Source: Aselliscus stoliczkanus (lineage: Eukaryota > Chordata > Mammalia > Chiroptera > Hipposideridae). From it: 64,000 nt of DNA. The position numbers were made by a program, and so were the translations under genes. Shown here piece by piece: positions 12,075-24,386 of this stretch. Location of the stretch: assembly GCA_033961575.1 (NCBI GenBank), contig CM066733.1:135520421-135584420 (forward strand). The letters run 5' to 3'. Positions within the stretch are counted from its first letter, which is position 1. Each line of letters opens with the position of its first letter. The notes beneath the pieces are model-generated. The model had not been told where the DNA came from and did not search any database. It was given only the letters and a program-made list of their open reading frames with translations.

Positions 12075-12243
12075 ATGGTGGTGAACAGTGTTAGGGCAGG
12101 TGTCGTTTCTGTGGTGTACGACCACAGTGGCATAACTTTGGAGAGCCTGCTTTATCTCACAGAAAAAGCTCTGGATGGGCAGAAGGCACAGAGTATGGGA
12201 ATATTTAGTGATGGAGATAGCAGGGAAATCAATTTACTCCAAG
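12075..12243 (+). CDS. ECT2L: ECT2L exon: middle region
   Basis: The acceptor CTAG ends at 12074 and the donor GTAAGA begins at 12244. Phase 0 entry gives [19 protein letters not shown] and then [20 protein letters not shown], leaving in phase 1. The pattern of a hydrophobic strand, an acidic turn and an amphipathic helix suggests an alpha/beta fold, but I do not assign one. The first codon being ATG is incidental. Confidence 0.92.
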
Positions 12244-12369
12244 GTAAGATGGGATTGGAAAGAACAAGTAACTTTGCACTGATGTAATGATTGTCCACAT
12301 ATATGACCTTTAGAATACTATTTAAGTTCCAGTTTGTTAAGAAGGTTGATATTCCAGATCAAAGCAATC

Positions 12370-13515
12370 AGGCCGGAGAGGCTCCCTCTTATTCAAGGGA
12401 AGGGCAGCCTTTTTGTTCTGTTCAGGCCTTCACCTGATTGAATGAGGCCCACCACTGTTAGGGAAGACAATCTTGCTTTACTCAGTCTACCTACTCAAGG
12501 GTTAATGTCATCCCCAAATACCCTCGCAGGCACATCCAGAATAGTATTTGACCAAATTTCTGAGCACCCCTGGCCCAGTAAAGTTGACACTTAAAATTCA
12601 CCATCGCACCATTAAACAATAATCCCCCTTCTCCCCCTCCCCCAAGCCCCTAGGAACTACTGCTCTACTATCTGTTCTATCTAAATTTGACTGCTTTAGA
12701 CACCTGATAAAACTGGAATCATATCCTGTTTGACATTTTGTGGCTGGCTTATATTTCATTTAATAGAATGCCCTCAAGGTTCACCAGCGTTGTAGCAGGT
12801 AACAAGAGTTCCTTCCTTTTTTAAGGCTGACTAATATTCTATTGTATGCATAGACCACACTTTGTTTATCCATTCACTGGTGAACATTTGGGTTGCTTCC
12901 ACCTCTGGGCTATTGTGAATAATGCTGTTATGAATATAAGCATGCAAATATATCTTTAAGACCCTGCTTTTAATTCCTTTGGGTAGATACTCAGAAGTGG
13001 AATTGCTAGAACACATGGTAATTCTATTTTTAAGTTTTTGAGGAAACGCCATACCATTTTCCATAGTGGCTGTACCAGTTTAAAAATCCCACCAACAGTG
13101 CACAAGGGTTGCAATTTCTTCACATCCTCACCACTACTTGTTATTTTGTGGGTTATTTTGTATTTTTTTACTTAGAAGCTATCCTAATGGATATGAGGTG
13201 ATATCTATTATGACTTTGATTTCCATTTCTCTGGTGATTAGTGATGCAGAGAACCTTTTTATATGCTTGTTGGCCATTTGTATATCTTCTTTAGAGAAAT
13301 GTCTCTATTCATGTACTTTGCTCATTTTTTAATTGGGTTATTTGATTTTTTGTTATTGAGCTGTTGACATTCTTTATATAGTCTGGATATTAACCCCTTA
13401 TCAGATATATATGATTTGCAAATATTTTCTCCCATTGTGTAGGTTGCTTTTCACTCTGTTGATTATGTCCTTTGATGCAGCAAATATTTCAAGTTTGATG
13501 AAAGTGAAGCAATTT
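12370..13515 (-). mobile_element. LINE-1 3' end, antisense
   Basis: 12380-12610 (GGCCTTCACCTGATTGAATG, TTTACTCAGTCTACC, ATTTGACCAAAT) is antisense L1 3'UTR. 12830-13510 (ATTCTATTGTATGCATAGACC, TTGGGTTGCTTCCACC, TTTGCAAATATTTTCTCCCA) is antisense ORF2 end. Truncated and degenerate. A second copy of the same 3'UTR lies at 25580-26126. Confidence 0.85.
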
Positions 13516-14277
13516 TAATAGTAGCAAATATCAAGATTTATAAATTGGTGTGCACTAACAACATTTGTTATATTTCCAAGTGGCTATACCACAAAGGAAA
13601 GGATTGGCTGATATAATTTACTGATTATGGGCCATCTTTTAAAAATTTCAATGGTTACCATTTTTGCGGGGAAGGAGGTGATAAATGTGTTAAAAACAAA
13701 CTTTCAGTTTCTGTATTTCCTCATAGTATAATTTTCATCCTTCCTGGCTTATACCTAAAATAGAATTGTTTTTAAGTTTTGCTAATAAGAAATCACCCAT
13801 TTTTGTGGGATGAGGTAAGAGAGGGAATAGATGGTCTAGGGTCCAACTGGCAGGGAACTCACACAATAGCAGAGTGAGTGCCTGAATCACCCATCAAACT
13901 GCCATCTCTGTGGCTGGAACTCAGCAGTCTTGGAATAGTTTTAGAGAATTTCATTATTAGCACAAGCTAACTGCTTTGGGTTCAGCTTTGCCTTATTTTT
14001 GGCTTTTTGTGGTTAGTTTACCTGTGCCCAGAGGAAGTTGTTTTCCACATTCAATTTATATATCCCCCCAAAAGTAAAGCAGAGCTGCTATTTATGATTT
14101 AAATTTATGATTAATTACATGGTGGCCCTTCTCAAAATGGTGGAGAAGCATCAAGTGCAAGTTTATACTGTTGTAGTAGGTTTGCCTCATAGGGAATAGA
14201 TGAGCCTGTCAGGGTTTCCAGATCTCAGCCTTTTTGTTCTCCAGATGAGAAAATTTCAAAACCCTGCCTTTTCCTTT

Positions 14278-14310
<33 letters not shown>

Positions 14311-15060
14311 AAAGCAATAGTAACAATAACAAAAATGCCTCAGAAAACTCAAGTTTCCTTTTATATAATTGTGGTGTTTTCCCGAAAGTTTTCGCCTTAT
14401 GCGTAAAAACAACATAATGAAATCTCTCATTGGAGTCACCTGAAGAGGTCCTTCCATTGTGTATCTAGACCTATTGATGCAAAGGGGTGACCCCGTCAAG
14501 ACTCGTGTGCCTGACTGTTTTCATTTCATTTCTGGGGCTTAGCAATGCCAAGTCAGGACTCCCTCAGAAATGGGCCCAGACGCATGCAGGAGAGCTGAGT
14601 CATCTCACACAATTCCCAGGAAGTGAGAGTTCCAGTGATGTTTACCATCTCTGGGAGCCTTACTTCTGCTCTGAAAAACTTATTTTTTGATTGACAATTG
14701 TGGGAAACATTTCTACTTTGGAACTTGGTTGCAAAAATCCCAGGACTTGCCTGACCATCCACCCTCAGCCCTGCTGTGAGCCTGGTAACTCACAGTGCTG
14801 ATCAGTGGAGGCAGAAACACGTCCTAAACCACGTACACAGTGCCCAATAAATCCAGAATATGGAGGAGACCGTGGTACGTCCTCCATGAGAGAGTCCAGT
14901 GATACCTCTGTGGCCCTAACATGGTACGGCCTTGAAGCCGAGGTGCCCTACAGAGCTTGGTCTTAGGAGCAGATGGAGGCGTTTTGAATTGTGGTTTTAT
15001 TTTCACAAACTGCTGAGAGTTTCTGTTCATGATAAGATTACAAGTGAATATGACATTTTG
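13516..15060. other. ECT2L intron with a poly-pyrimidine run
   Basis: A T/C tract at 14275-14312 produces the lysine-rich antisense ORF, an artefact. Otherwise no gene or repeat was recognised. The two opposed ORFs at 14487-14762 overlap and are not supported. Confidence 0.55.
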
Positions 15061-15074
15061 ATTTTTTTCCTCAG

Positions 15075-15203
15075 GCTATAAAATTGGTATTAAAAATGTA
15101 TTGAGGCCTGAAGTGAGAGACTTCTGGGAGAAATTAGGAAGCTATGTGGCCCCTGAAGAAGAAGGGGGTCACGTGGACCTCTTTGTACCACTTGGAGCAT
15201 CAG
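15075..15203 (+). CDS. ECT2L: ECT2L exon: middle region (phase 1-1)
   Basis: The acceptor TTTTTTCCTCAG ends at 15074 and the donor GTGAGT is at 15204. It reads [19 protein letters not shown] through a glutamate-rich turn to [11 protein letters not shown]. Its length is 129 nt with phase 1 at both ends, so skipping it would not shift the frame. It is below 60 residues and was found from the splice sites. Confidence 0.9.
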
Positions 15204-15559
15204 GTGAGTTTTGAACGTTAGTGGTGACATCGACTTTATCATGATATTTTGTGAATTTGTGAAATGCTCTCAGTTCAAATGGATTCAATCACATTTACTC
15301 TTTCTTTTTTTTGCTTTATATCTCATATCCTCAGGTGTTTAGGGGGAAAGGGCACTGGGGTTAATAGTCAGAGTAAAGTGTCCCTGCAGAAATAAAGTCA
15401 CTGGTGGTAAAAGCCAGCAAAGAGCATTATGTCTGTTTCTTCTGGAAAACACAGTAAAATCAGCCTCCACAGGGGAAAGTGCCTGACCAGCATCGAAACC
15501 ATAGCTGGTCAAGCTGAGGAAAATTTCCTGCTGTGTTCTGAACCTGGGATGGGTGAGCG

Positions 15560-15790
15560 TGAACTTGGTGACTAAGGATCTGGACTTGAATCCTACTTAT
15601 GCCACTTGAGCTGTGTGGCTTCCGGCAAGTTTGTGGACCTCCATTTCCTCATATGAAAGTCAGGATATTAGTACCTTACCTTACAGGACTTGTGAATATC
15701 AAAATAAGATAAAGACTTAAGTAATACAAATAAATGAAAATATAAATAATATCGGAACAGTGAAGACAGTGAAGTGCTTTGTAAAGGTGA
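15560..15790 (+). repeat. MIR-type SINE, sense
   Basis: The order GACTTGAATCCTACTTATGCC, GAGCTGTGTGGC, CATTTCCTCATATGAAA matches the MIR core and tail (cysteine-poor tRNA-head SINE of early mammals). Highly diverged. Confidence 0.65.
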
Positions 15791-16989
15791 GAGTGGATGA
15801 TCACTGAGGTTGCTGATATAATTTTAAGTGCCTACTCGACTAGTACCAGCCACTATAATTCAAAGTTGATTTCAGTACTTGAAGGGAAATTTTGGAAACC
15901 AATCAAATTCACTATTTAGACACCTGTTAAATGAAAGCTCTACTTTCATGGGTTATGTATGGGTTTGGGTTTTTTGATTGTTTGTTTCTTTTGTTTTTAC
16001 CAAGCAGGAAAGGGAGAGGGGGAGTGTGACATTAAATTTTCTCAAACTGTTTCTTGTTCCCCTTCCTTAGGGAACTGTGAGTTTTAAAGTTCTTAATTTT
16101 CAAATTCCACTATTCAATCCATGTAAAGCATGCCCCTGGCAAGCTTCAACCAGGGGAAAAGGATAAAAACAAAATGATGGGAAAGGAGTTAAAAGAAAAT
16201 GAAATACAAATTATTGTAAAAAATTTTTTTTACAGTTATTACAATGATATAATCTCAACTATGTAGAAATTACATAAAAATCTATGAGGAAATAAAGCAA
16301 AATATTAACAAAATCTCTCTCTAAGTGTGTTTTTCAAATTTTCTACTTTTGAAAATCAGTTTTAAAAGAGTAGGTTATAGAGAATATGGGTGGTGTGATC
16401 CCAATGTTTGAAACCTGTGTATGTGTGGGGAGGGTGGTGATGTATATATAGAAAAGGGTCTGAAAGAAGGTATCCAAGGTATTAACAATAGTTGGATAAG
16501 ATGATACATAAAAGGAATGAAATATCACTTATTTTTTTATTTTATCTTATTTGCCTCTACCTTCTGTAATAAACTAGTATTACTTTTATAATGAGAGCAA
16601 AGCAAATTTTTTAATTGAAGTAGAAGAAAAAGAAAAGATACGGGAAAGTAAAGTACTGACAGGCAGATAATGAAAGCAAAAGAACAATTGATTTGGTGAC
16701 ATAAAAATTGTCTCAGGTGAAACTTAATGGCACTCAAACAATAGATTTTCTACCACATTTTGGGCCCTAAAACCATCTGTGAATGTCTTGTCAAATGTAA
16801 GTTCCACATGGATGAACCGTCAAGACCTCAGTTCAGTCAGAAGACCCTGGCTTCTCAGTCCCAAAACCTGTTGTCCACCACCTCAGGCATCACTCATGAA
16901 CTTGTCACCCTAGTAGCTTATCACCTCTCAATATTGATCTCAAGCATTTGTCTCTCTGAGTACCACTTCAAAATCATGTACTCAATATT

Positions 16990-18640
16990 TCCACTCGATC
17001 TGTTCTTTGTCTGAAGACCTCTGATCCACATGCTCCCACTTTTACACTCTCTATCACCATGCCCTCCCTCATCCTTGGTTCCTTCCTTGTTAAACTTGCA
17101 TTTAATGGTTTATCATTATCACTACCATCTTGCAAAGAATCTGAACTTCTTTGTCCCTCTTTCTCTGGGCTGAATCTCAACTCATTTGGCTAAATGCCAG
17201 TGATCAAAACACCACCATCTTCATAATCTGTGCCTGCCTGCACTAAAACAACTGAAGATTGTTGGAAAAAATAAAACAACTATTCTTACAGATCTGACTT
17301 TACTGGTACAAATATTAAGCGGGATTGCAGCACTGATAAGCAAGCCTACCACATTTCCTTGATAAGTTCATTTTCCCCACTCTTTGAGATGACTGTTTCA
17401 TCCCTTCTCCTCTTTAGCCAGTCTTTCAATAACACTCTCTCAGCTGTGGACCTTTTACTTCCCTAAGAAAATGCCCCAATTTCCCTCCCACCACCAAACC
17501 CACCACCTACCCCACCTCTTACCTTCATTCTCTGTCTTCCCTTCTGTTACGATGGCAGAAGCACCCCTGCTCAAATCAAAGACCAGCTATTCCACTTAGA
17601 CCCTGTAGCCCCGTCGCCTTTCACCTTCTCAACTTCATTCCTACGCTCAAATCCTCTCCTGTCGCCTCAATTCTCTTTCTCCTTATTGAGTCATTTATAT
17701 CAAATCAGGAACAACTGTGGTAGCTTCTGTCCAACATAAAGAAAAAAGAGAGACCATAAACTTTTCTTCACCACATTTTCAGTCGACTATACCAGTGGTT
17801 CTCAAACTTTATAGTGTATTCGACTCACCTAGAGGTCTTGTTGAAAGACACACTGCTGGGCCCACCCAAGAGCCTCTGGCTGAGTAGGTCTGGGAAGGAG
17901 CTCAGAATTTTCATTTCTAACATGTTCCCAGGTGATGCTGCCACTGCTGATCCAGGTGCCACATTTCAAGAACCATTGGGCTATGTTAACTGCCTCTACC
18001 TTCCTCAGCTGTCAGTCACTCCTCAAGCTCCTACAGGTGGTTTCTTTATCGCAACTGAAATTGCTTTTGGAGACTATAAGTGCCCAAACCCAGTGGTCCC
18101 TTCTCCATCCTCACTTTGCTTTGACTTCTAAGCAGCGTTTGATGTGGAGAACATTCCTTTAAACTCTCCTCCCCTTGTTTTCCCTCATTCCACATGTTCC
18201 TTGTTTTCCTCTTACCTTTGTGGCTGTTTCTTATCGTCTCTTTGGCTGGCTCCTTCTCCTCGGCAGCAGGCCCCTTAAATGTGCCCAGGGCTTGAGCCTG
18301 GGCTCTCTCCTTTTCCATGACTGCTCTTTCCCCCCAGGCAGTCGCATGCATTCCTAAGACTCTAAACTCAGTCTATATGCTGGCCACTCTCAAATTGATG
18401 CTTCTGGCTCTGATACTTCTGAGCTGCAGACTCATATCTAGCTCCTACTTGACATCTTCTTATAGGCGTTTAGTTTGCATGTCGAACAGCATCTCAAAGT
18501 TAACACATCTAAAACAAACTCTTCGTGCCTTCGCAGGCCCAAACCGACCTCTCCCCAGGATTCCTCAGTGAAGCTATCATCATTCACCTAGTGACTTCAT
18601 AAGTCAAAAACCTAAAATTCATCTTTTTGGGAGCATCATG
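16990..18640 (+). mobile_element. LINE-2 copy (degenerate), split by a hAT insertion
   Basis: The tract 17140-17730 followed by 17990-18600 keeps the L2 reverse-transcriptase order: TGCTTTGACTTCTAAGCAGCG (the SAAFD region), GGCTGGCTCCTTCTCCTC, GGGCTTGAGCCTGGGCTCTC (the QGSVLGPLL region) and AACACATCTAAAACAAACTC. Frames are broken by many indels and stops, so short ORFs here are remains. A MER5-like element at 17793-17978 interrupts it. Confidence 0.75.
17793..17978. mobile_element. MER5-like hAT-Charlie MITE inside LINE-2
   Basis: It starts CAGTGGTTCTCAAACTTT and ends CAAGAACCATTG with the family body (CTGAGTAGGTCTGGG, CCAGGTGATGCTGCC). The flanks GACTATAC and GGCTATGT agree at 6 of 8 bases, a decayed 8-bp target duplication. 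Confidence 0.75.
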
Positions 18641-19144
18641 TTAAAAAATGTAAACAGTTTTATGAAGGTGCAATTGGCATACCATAAATGGTACATATAC
18701 ACTGTGTCACTCAAGAAGAGATGAAATTAATGCCATGCTAAATGTTGACCATTGTATTCCATTCTGTGTTTAACAGTTTTCAATCTTTCCTTTTACAATG
18801 AGACTTCCCCCTTGAGTCAGACAAGTTTTAGACAACATATGTAGCCTTTTATCTGTCTTTGGCTTGAGTATCCAAATTTGAAAATAAGCACCAGGTCATA
18901 CTACATGGCTTCTTTCTCCTCGTTGTTGTCCAGTCCTTGTAAGTTAAGTGTTTGGACTTCAGCGCTTGGGGATCAGCTGCGAAGTGTTGATAGGCTATTC
19001 CATGAAGGGTTTGAATTGAAGGCAAGAAATGCCAGTGGCCTTTTGCGGCCAACTCATTAGTGCTCCTCAGTAATGCTTAACTGTTCCACTACAAAACCTG
19101 TGCATGAATTGCATGAACTAATAAAAGTATTTTTGCCTGTGCAG

Positions 19145-19237
19145 AGGCAGGAATAGAAGTTCTTTCTCAGCTGTCTCAACTGACTGGCACATTATTTACG
19201 GCCCCCACTGGGATTGCAACTGGCTCTTACCAACACA
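19145..19237 (+). CDS. ECT2L: ECT2L exon: middle region (phase 1-1)
   Basis: The acceptor TTGCCTGTGCAG ends at 19144 and the donor GTAAGT is at 19238. In frame it reads [20 protein letters not shown] and on to GSYQH. Its 93 nt are phase 1 at both ends, so skipping is frame-neutral. It is short and was identified from strong splice signals and frame continuity with both neighbouring exons. Confidence 0.87.
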
Positions 19238-19239
19238 GT

Positions 19240-20790
19240 AAGTATCTCTGGGGACTCACCACCATGCCCAATCACACTCACCAACTCCAGGATCACCAAA
19301 AGACAAAGCACAGTTAACAGTGCTGGTTCCAGCTGCTGTCAATTCTTGTCTTTCATTCCTTCTCTGAAACTGTCATTTCCCATCACTCAGCCATTTACTT
19401 AGAATGAGATTAGTTATTGCAAATATTTGCTTCAAACCATCATTTGCACAAACTCAGTTGAAAACATCATCTTTAACAGTTAAACAAAGATGTATCGTTG
19501 CTGACCTACAGAGATAACAAGTACAAAGACTAATTTTTCTTGTCAAATATAATCAATATGGTTTCGTTTGAAAAAATGAATTGCAGCTATAAAGAGATGG
19601 TGAAGAAGCTTTCCCACGTTTCCTTTCAGTAGCATCATCTGAGAGGAAAGCAGTCAACGATAAAATATGCCTGAAAGCAAAACTTCATTTAGATACACAG
19701 CTCTAGATACTGAATCAAAATGTAACCTTGGCTGACCAACAAGAGAACCAAATTGTTTTGTTATAGTAACGCTCATCATTTCCACCTCTAAGGCTCCCTA
19801 CCCTCTTATCAAACAGGGCTTGGAGTGATGTAGAAACTATATAAAGCATTAGTTCTCTAATCCCCATTATCAAGGGCCTTTCAAGCCTGGGGGAAGCTGG
19901 CATGATTGGGAAACTTGTAAAGAAAATGATATAACGAAAAGCACATTGACTTAATACAGATTGCAACAGAAGTCACTTGTTAATTTTAGTTTATATGGCA
20001 ACATCACTAAATGATAGCATGTTTGGCTCTGTGGACAGCAGAATCGGCCTGGCAGAGCATAGCAGGGCACAGGCCCTTTTGTCTATGGAGTAGGTTTTCT
20101 TTTTTTTTCTCCTCTTCTGTTTCCTCTTCCTCCTGTTCATCCTCCTTTCCCCACGCTTCTTCTTATTCTCCTCCTAGAACAGTTATAAAGACTTTCACAT
20201 ATTTAGCAATAAACAAGATGGGGAGGAGAATCAAACAAGTCTATCTATCCATTCAGGACAGAATAAAATATAAATGGCACTGTATCGTTCAGTAATTGAT
20301 TTTCAAGGAGAGAAACTTGCTTAAGCACCCACTAGGGTCGTAGGGATATTTGTAGAAAGAGATAGCAGCTTGACCTAATGTAAGGAAGATACACGGTTAG
20401 CTATGACAGGGATGACTTTGGATGGCATGATGGGGAAATAAGGTCGAGTGGGGTTTTCTTGTATTTTCATAAATGTAAAACAGTATATTCTTACTTAGAT
20501 ATCTGCTCCACTTCCCGATGCACAAATCCAGCAGCTGTTGCATTTTTTATTTCAAATATAATGTGTGAACCTTATCTACCAAAGAGTAGATAGGCATTTG
20601 AAATTATTCACTGTGTGCTTTTTGAATTTCTAATTTACCTTTGAAAGCAGGCTATGGGTATTTATCTTAGTCTCCTAATGAGAAAGGGTAATAAACCTGA
20701 TATAAACACAACTAAGTTTTTTTTTTTGTACTGTAAACAAGAAGTAGAGTTCTTTCATCTGAGCTTATGTCTGCAAAAATAAAAGGAGAA
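19240..20790. other. ECT2L intron, no gene seen
   Basis: Nothing recognised beyond a CT-rich run at 20097-20165. Short ORFs on both strands are unsupported. Confidence 0.55.
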
Positions 20791-20801
20791 AATAATGTCA
20801 G

Positions 20802-20984
20802 TTCTTAGTGACTGGTTGGGACAACGGCAGGAAAGGGCTCCCCCGTCCATCTACTTCAGCGAATCAAAGCTACAGACATGGTCCGGCCTCACGGACTCCC
20901 TGGAAGACACCTTGAAATCAGTAAGGAAACAGTTAAGGCCTCTCTTCAAGGGACTGCAGACAACCATCAGTGGCAGGATGATAG
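20802..20984 (+). CDS. ECT2L: ECT2L exon: middle region, weak acceptor
   Basis: Reading [18 protein letters not shown] and on to [10 protein letters not shown] is open and links to both neighbours in phase 1. The donor GTAAGA is at 20985. The acceptor AG at 20800-20801 has a purine-rich run just upstream. The nearby AGs that I checked lead to early stops in the required phase, so this site is preferred. A GTAAGG at 20921 inside the exon could act as an internal donor, but using it breaks phase with the next exon. Confidence 0.85.
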
Positions 20985-20985
20985 G

Positions 20986-22520
20986 TAAGAACTGTTGATC
21001 CGCCTGTTGCAGAATATTTGTGAAATTTGTTTCATTTCCAGAGTGTAAACAAGTGTAAGAATGCATAAGTAAAAGTTGACTCTTAAGTAAAAAAAGTTGA
21101 CATCTTCAGTAAAACTGTTCCCTTTGTTTTTCATATCTCCTTTCAAGCATGATGAATATCCACTAAGAAGAAATATTAAATATTATTTAGCAAATATTAA
21201 ATAAATACAAAGGTGAATAAATATATTCATCTTCAAAATGCTGAAGCTAGTTCCTGGTTTCATATTTTATGATCCTATTAATCCTATGTCAGTCAATTAT
21301 TTACCTAATCAAAATTTGCTAAGTGTTTGCTAAGCCAGAGAGCTCTGTCCTTTTCCCACTGTAATTTGCTCTAAAAGTTCAGCACCTCCTAAACCCCAGC
21401 ATCCATTATGTAAATTCTACATTTGTGTTCTGTCTCTACCTAAAATATATTATTTGGTGATGGGCTCCATGATCCTCTGCTGAGCCTACTAGACATTATT
21501 GAATCTATTTTCTTATTTATACTCCATACCCATGATCAAATTTTCACAATAGAGGCTTTGGGAAACAATATCCTGTGTCAACTGGTTCTTCACCTAAATT
21601 AGTTCTTTCTTTAAAATACATTTTTTTTGCTTTTACTTTTTACCATCTGGGGAAATGGATTTTCCATTCACCTTAACTACCTATTCAAATTTTCCCTAAC
21701 TTTTCCCATCTGACTAAATAAAACACCCTATAAATGCTTTACTTCCTTTCTTCCCTTCCCCTGCCCTGCTCCTATTTAACATCTGTTTACACGGTTACTG
21801 ACAACACAAGAGCCATAACACATAAGTATGCATGGAGGTATTTTATGTCATTGTATCTTGTACATTTCTTTACATAAATGTTTCCAAAACTGTCTTTTTG
21901 CTTTTAACTACTAATATTTAAAAATAGCTACGAAGTTATAAACAGGGAGAAATTATTTTTTCTGGTTCTTTCTTAGAGAGTAAGAACTAAAGAGGACAGT
22001 GGAAAGATTAGCTTTTTGAGGACCAGAGTATTTTTGGATTATATATATAAGCATTGAGAGGTCAAATGGAAGAAAACTCTGTTCATCTAAATGCATGTTG
22101 TCAAAAATATTTTTTAAATGTAAAAGATGCCTGTGTATGTATATTTGTATGTTATTTTTTTGTGGGGTCTTAAATTATTTATGTATTTGAGCACAAAGAT
22201 AAAAGGGAATGTGAAGGAATCTTTGGTGGGATTGAGAATCTAAAATTAAATTAAGAAGTTTTGCTTTCATATGTTCTCTTCTTATTGTCGTATTTATAGA
22301 TTTTATTCAATACCAGTTTTGCAAGAGTGGGTGCTTTTTGAATGCTGCACACTTAATTGCTTTTGCTCATTTTATATTTTATCATGGGAGATAATCCTCA
22401 TGGCATACTAGAATTTTTATTTTTATTCTTTGCATTTTTATCCATGAAAAAGTAACTGTGAGAGCTGAGCTCCTTGATCACATCTCTTACATAAATCAAT
22501 TAAAAGACACATGGCCTTAT
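20986..22520. other. ECT2L intron, nothing recognised
   Basis: AT-rich, unstructured intronic DNA. No repeats or RNA genes could be assigned with confidence. Confidence 0.55.
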
Positions 22521-22528
22521 ATTTACAG

Positions 22529-22632
22529 GTCAGTTTATGTTTGACACCATGAGTATGACTAACATTCTGAACAACCAAGAAATTGCACAAGCTCTGGCAG
22601 AGGGATTGATGGAGCTTTCAAAAGAAAATACT
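22529..22632 (+). CDS. ECT2L: ECT2L exon: middle region
   Basis: The acceptor TTTACAG ends at 22528 and the donor GTAAGT is at 22633. It reads [20 protein letters not shown] and ends MELSKENT in phase 0. The Asn/Gln-containing helix-like stretch has no assigned domain. Phase agrees with both neighbours. Confidence 0.91.
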
Positions 22633-23258
22633 GTAAGTATTTTTTTGAAGAAAGCACACTATACAACCCCAACACTTAAAGACATTTTTAGTTTGCATTT
22701 GTTGAGTTTTCTTTCTCTCTCTCCTTTTTTTTTTTTCTAAGCCAGTTTATCCCTTCAGGGGCACAATTCCTCTGAAAAATTACATCAGTTTGTAAAAATA
22801 GCCACTGAGAGATGCTGGGCCCAAGATCTATTAGGTATACAAAACAGACAAGTAGGAAAACCTTCTAGATTATTTCAAAGTGGACTTATTTCAAACATTG
22901 TGCATGGTTTTCTGTCCTGTGATTAATTTCAATAAGAAGTGACATCTTTAAAAAGCATGTTAGTGGCTTTATATTTCACATAAACATTACTCAACAGTTA
23001 AAACAATTAATATAATAGTATGACAGAAAAGAGGTGTGAAAGCAGATATACAAAGACTAAGGGCAAAGAAGTCTAAATGAAAGAGGAAGGGAAAGCGAAT
23101 ACAAAAGAACAGAAATAAGCAAATCAGCAGTTTGGTTGGGGGCAAGCATGGGGTAAGCATGAAGTGTTTCCATAGAAACAAATCTTGGATACTCTCCCAG
23201 AAAAGTCAGCAGATCATACCCTTGCCCCCAACACCATAGCAAAGCTATAAGAAAATGA

Positions 23259-23373
23259 GGGCCGGCTGAGTGGCGCGGTGGTTAAGCGCTGGCTTCGGAA
23301 GCCAGCAGCCCCGGTTCAGGTCCCACATGTGAGGGCCAGTGACACTGCCCTCAAAAAAAAAAAAAAAAAAAAG
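23259..23373 (+). mobile_element. Short tRNA-derived SINE, young insertion
   Basis: The head GGGCCGGCTGAGTGGCGCGG then GGTTAAGCGCTGGCTT has A-box and B-box (GGTTCAGGTCCC) like positions of a tRNA gene promoter. It ends GTGACACTGCCCTC plus A-run. Identical 15-bp direct repeats (GCTATAAGAAAATGA) flank it at 23244-23258 and 23374-23388, as made by L1-driven insertion. Confidence 0.93.
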
Positions 23374-23388
23374 GCTATAAGAAAATGA

Positions 23389-24290
23389 AAAATGCAGCTC
23401 TCCGTCTTGGGAAGAAGAGACTAGGATAGGAGAAGGGATATTAACGTACGCCGTGCTAAGGTCTTTAGTTTTCCGAAGAGAGATTCTCAAATCTTTCCCT
23501 TCCACTGTAGTCAATTCTACTTGTGAGTGAATTTAACATTGTCTTTGCATCACGTGTCTGCTTTGGTTTCAACTTGGCTTCCCGGGCAAGCACCAGCCAT
23601 CTCCAGGGTTGGGTGTCCGCAGTGGAGTCTGAGAAGCTGCACTGAACCATGATCTGCCTTCTCTGAAGACTCGGCTCTGAGCACTCTGGCCCACCCTGGA
23701 GCCGCCCAGTGATGAAGGCCTGGGCAGCTGTGCTGATAAAGTGATTAGGGATGTCCTCAGGATGACCCTGAGGCCTTGGAAGGCCCTGCACTGTCTCCTG
23801 AAACAGGTTTCTAAAACCTGTTTAGAAAACAGGTTTTCTAAATATGTTTGGTGTAGGTTCAGTGTACATACTGCCACCTCATTATTTAAAAATACTCTTG
23901 TATGATATAATTTCTACAGTGCTCCAAACCATAGCCTGAGATGGACCCAAACCTGGGAGCTTCTCACGGTGTTTTTCCCAGTGATTTGGCTGCTGTAGCT
24001 TCTCTCTCAGGCCTTCTTTCTGCTGAAAGACAAGATCCCGCCTGTCCCCTTTCTCTTCTGGCCAGAGGGCCAGTGAGGGCTCCTCAGGTTCCGAAGATCT
24101 TGACAATCTCCCATAAGACCTTGGCACCTAACTGAATTGTGACAATCAGTTGAGAGCCAAGAGTAAGAGTGCATGTGGTCACTGGAATATGGACTCACAA
24201 CTGAGTCCCATTTACTGACTTGAATTGAATAATCATTACTTTGTTGTCTGGATTTAGAAATGAATTAGGTAAAAAGCTGAAAACTCTACC
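23389..24290. other. ECT2L intron, no gene supported
   Basis: Several overlapping ORFs of about 60-108 codons occur on both strands in this locally GC-richer stretch. None shows a family motif, exon borders in phase with ECT2L, or codon preference I can defend. Confidence 0.5.
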
Positions 24291-24386
24291 AAAAAAATGT
24301 GTCTGTCTTTTCTACTGCACATTTGTTGACCTATGTTGCAGATGACTGTTTTACATGGGAAGTTTACATGGGTGTGGCTTTTTCAG

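Noticed and set aside
14209..14499. Lysine-rich 96-codon antisense ORF
   Set aside because: It reads a T/C tract on the opposite strand; no supporting features.
23259..23340. Functional tRNA gene
   Set aside because: A- and B-box-like signals are present, but the sequence repeats at other sites with A-tails and target duplications, so it is a SINE head, not a tRNA.
23465..24198. Several ORFs of 63-108 codons on both strands
   Set aside because: Mutually overlapping, no motif, no phase with ECT2L exons.
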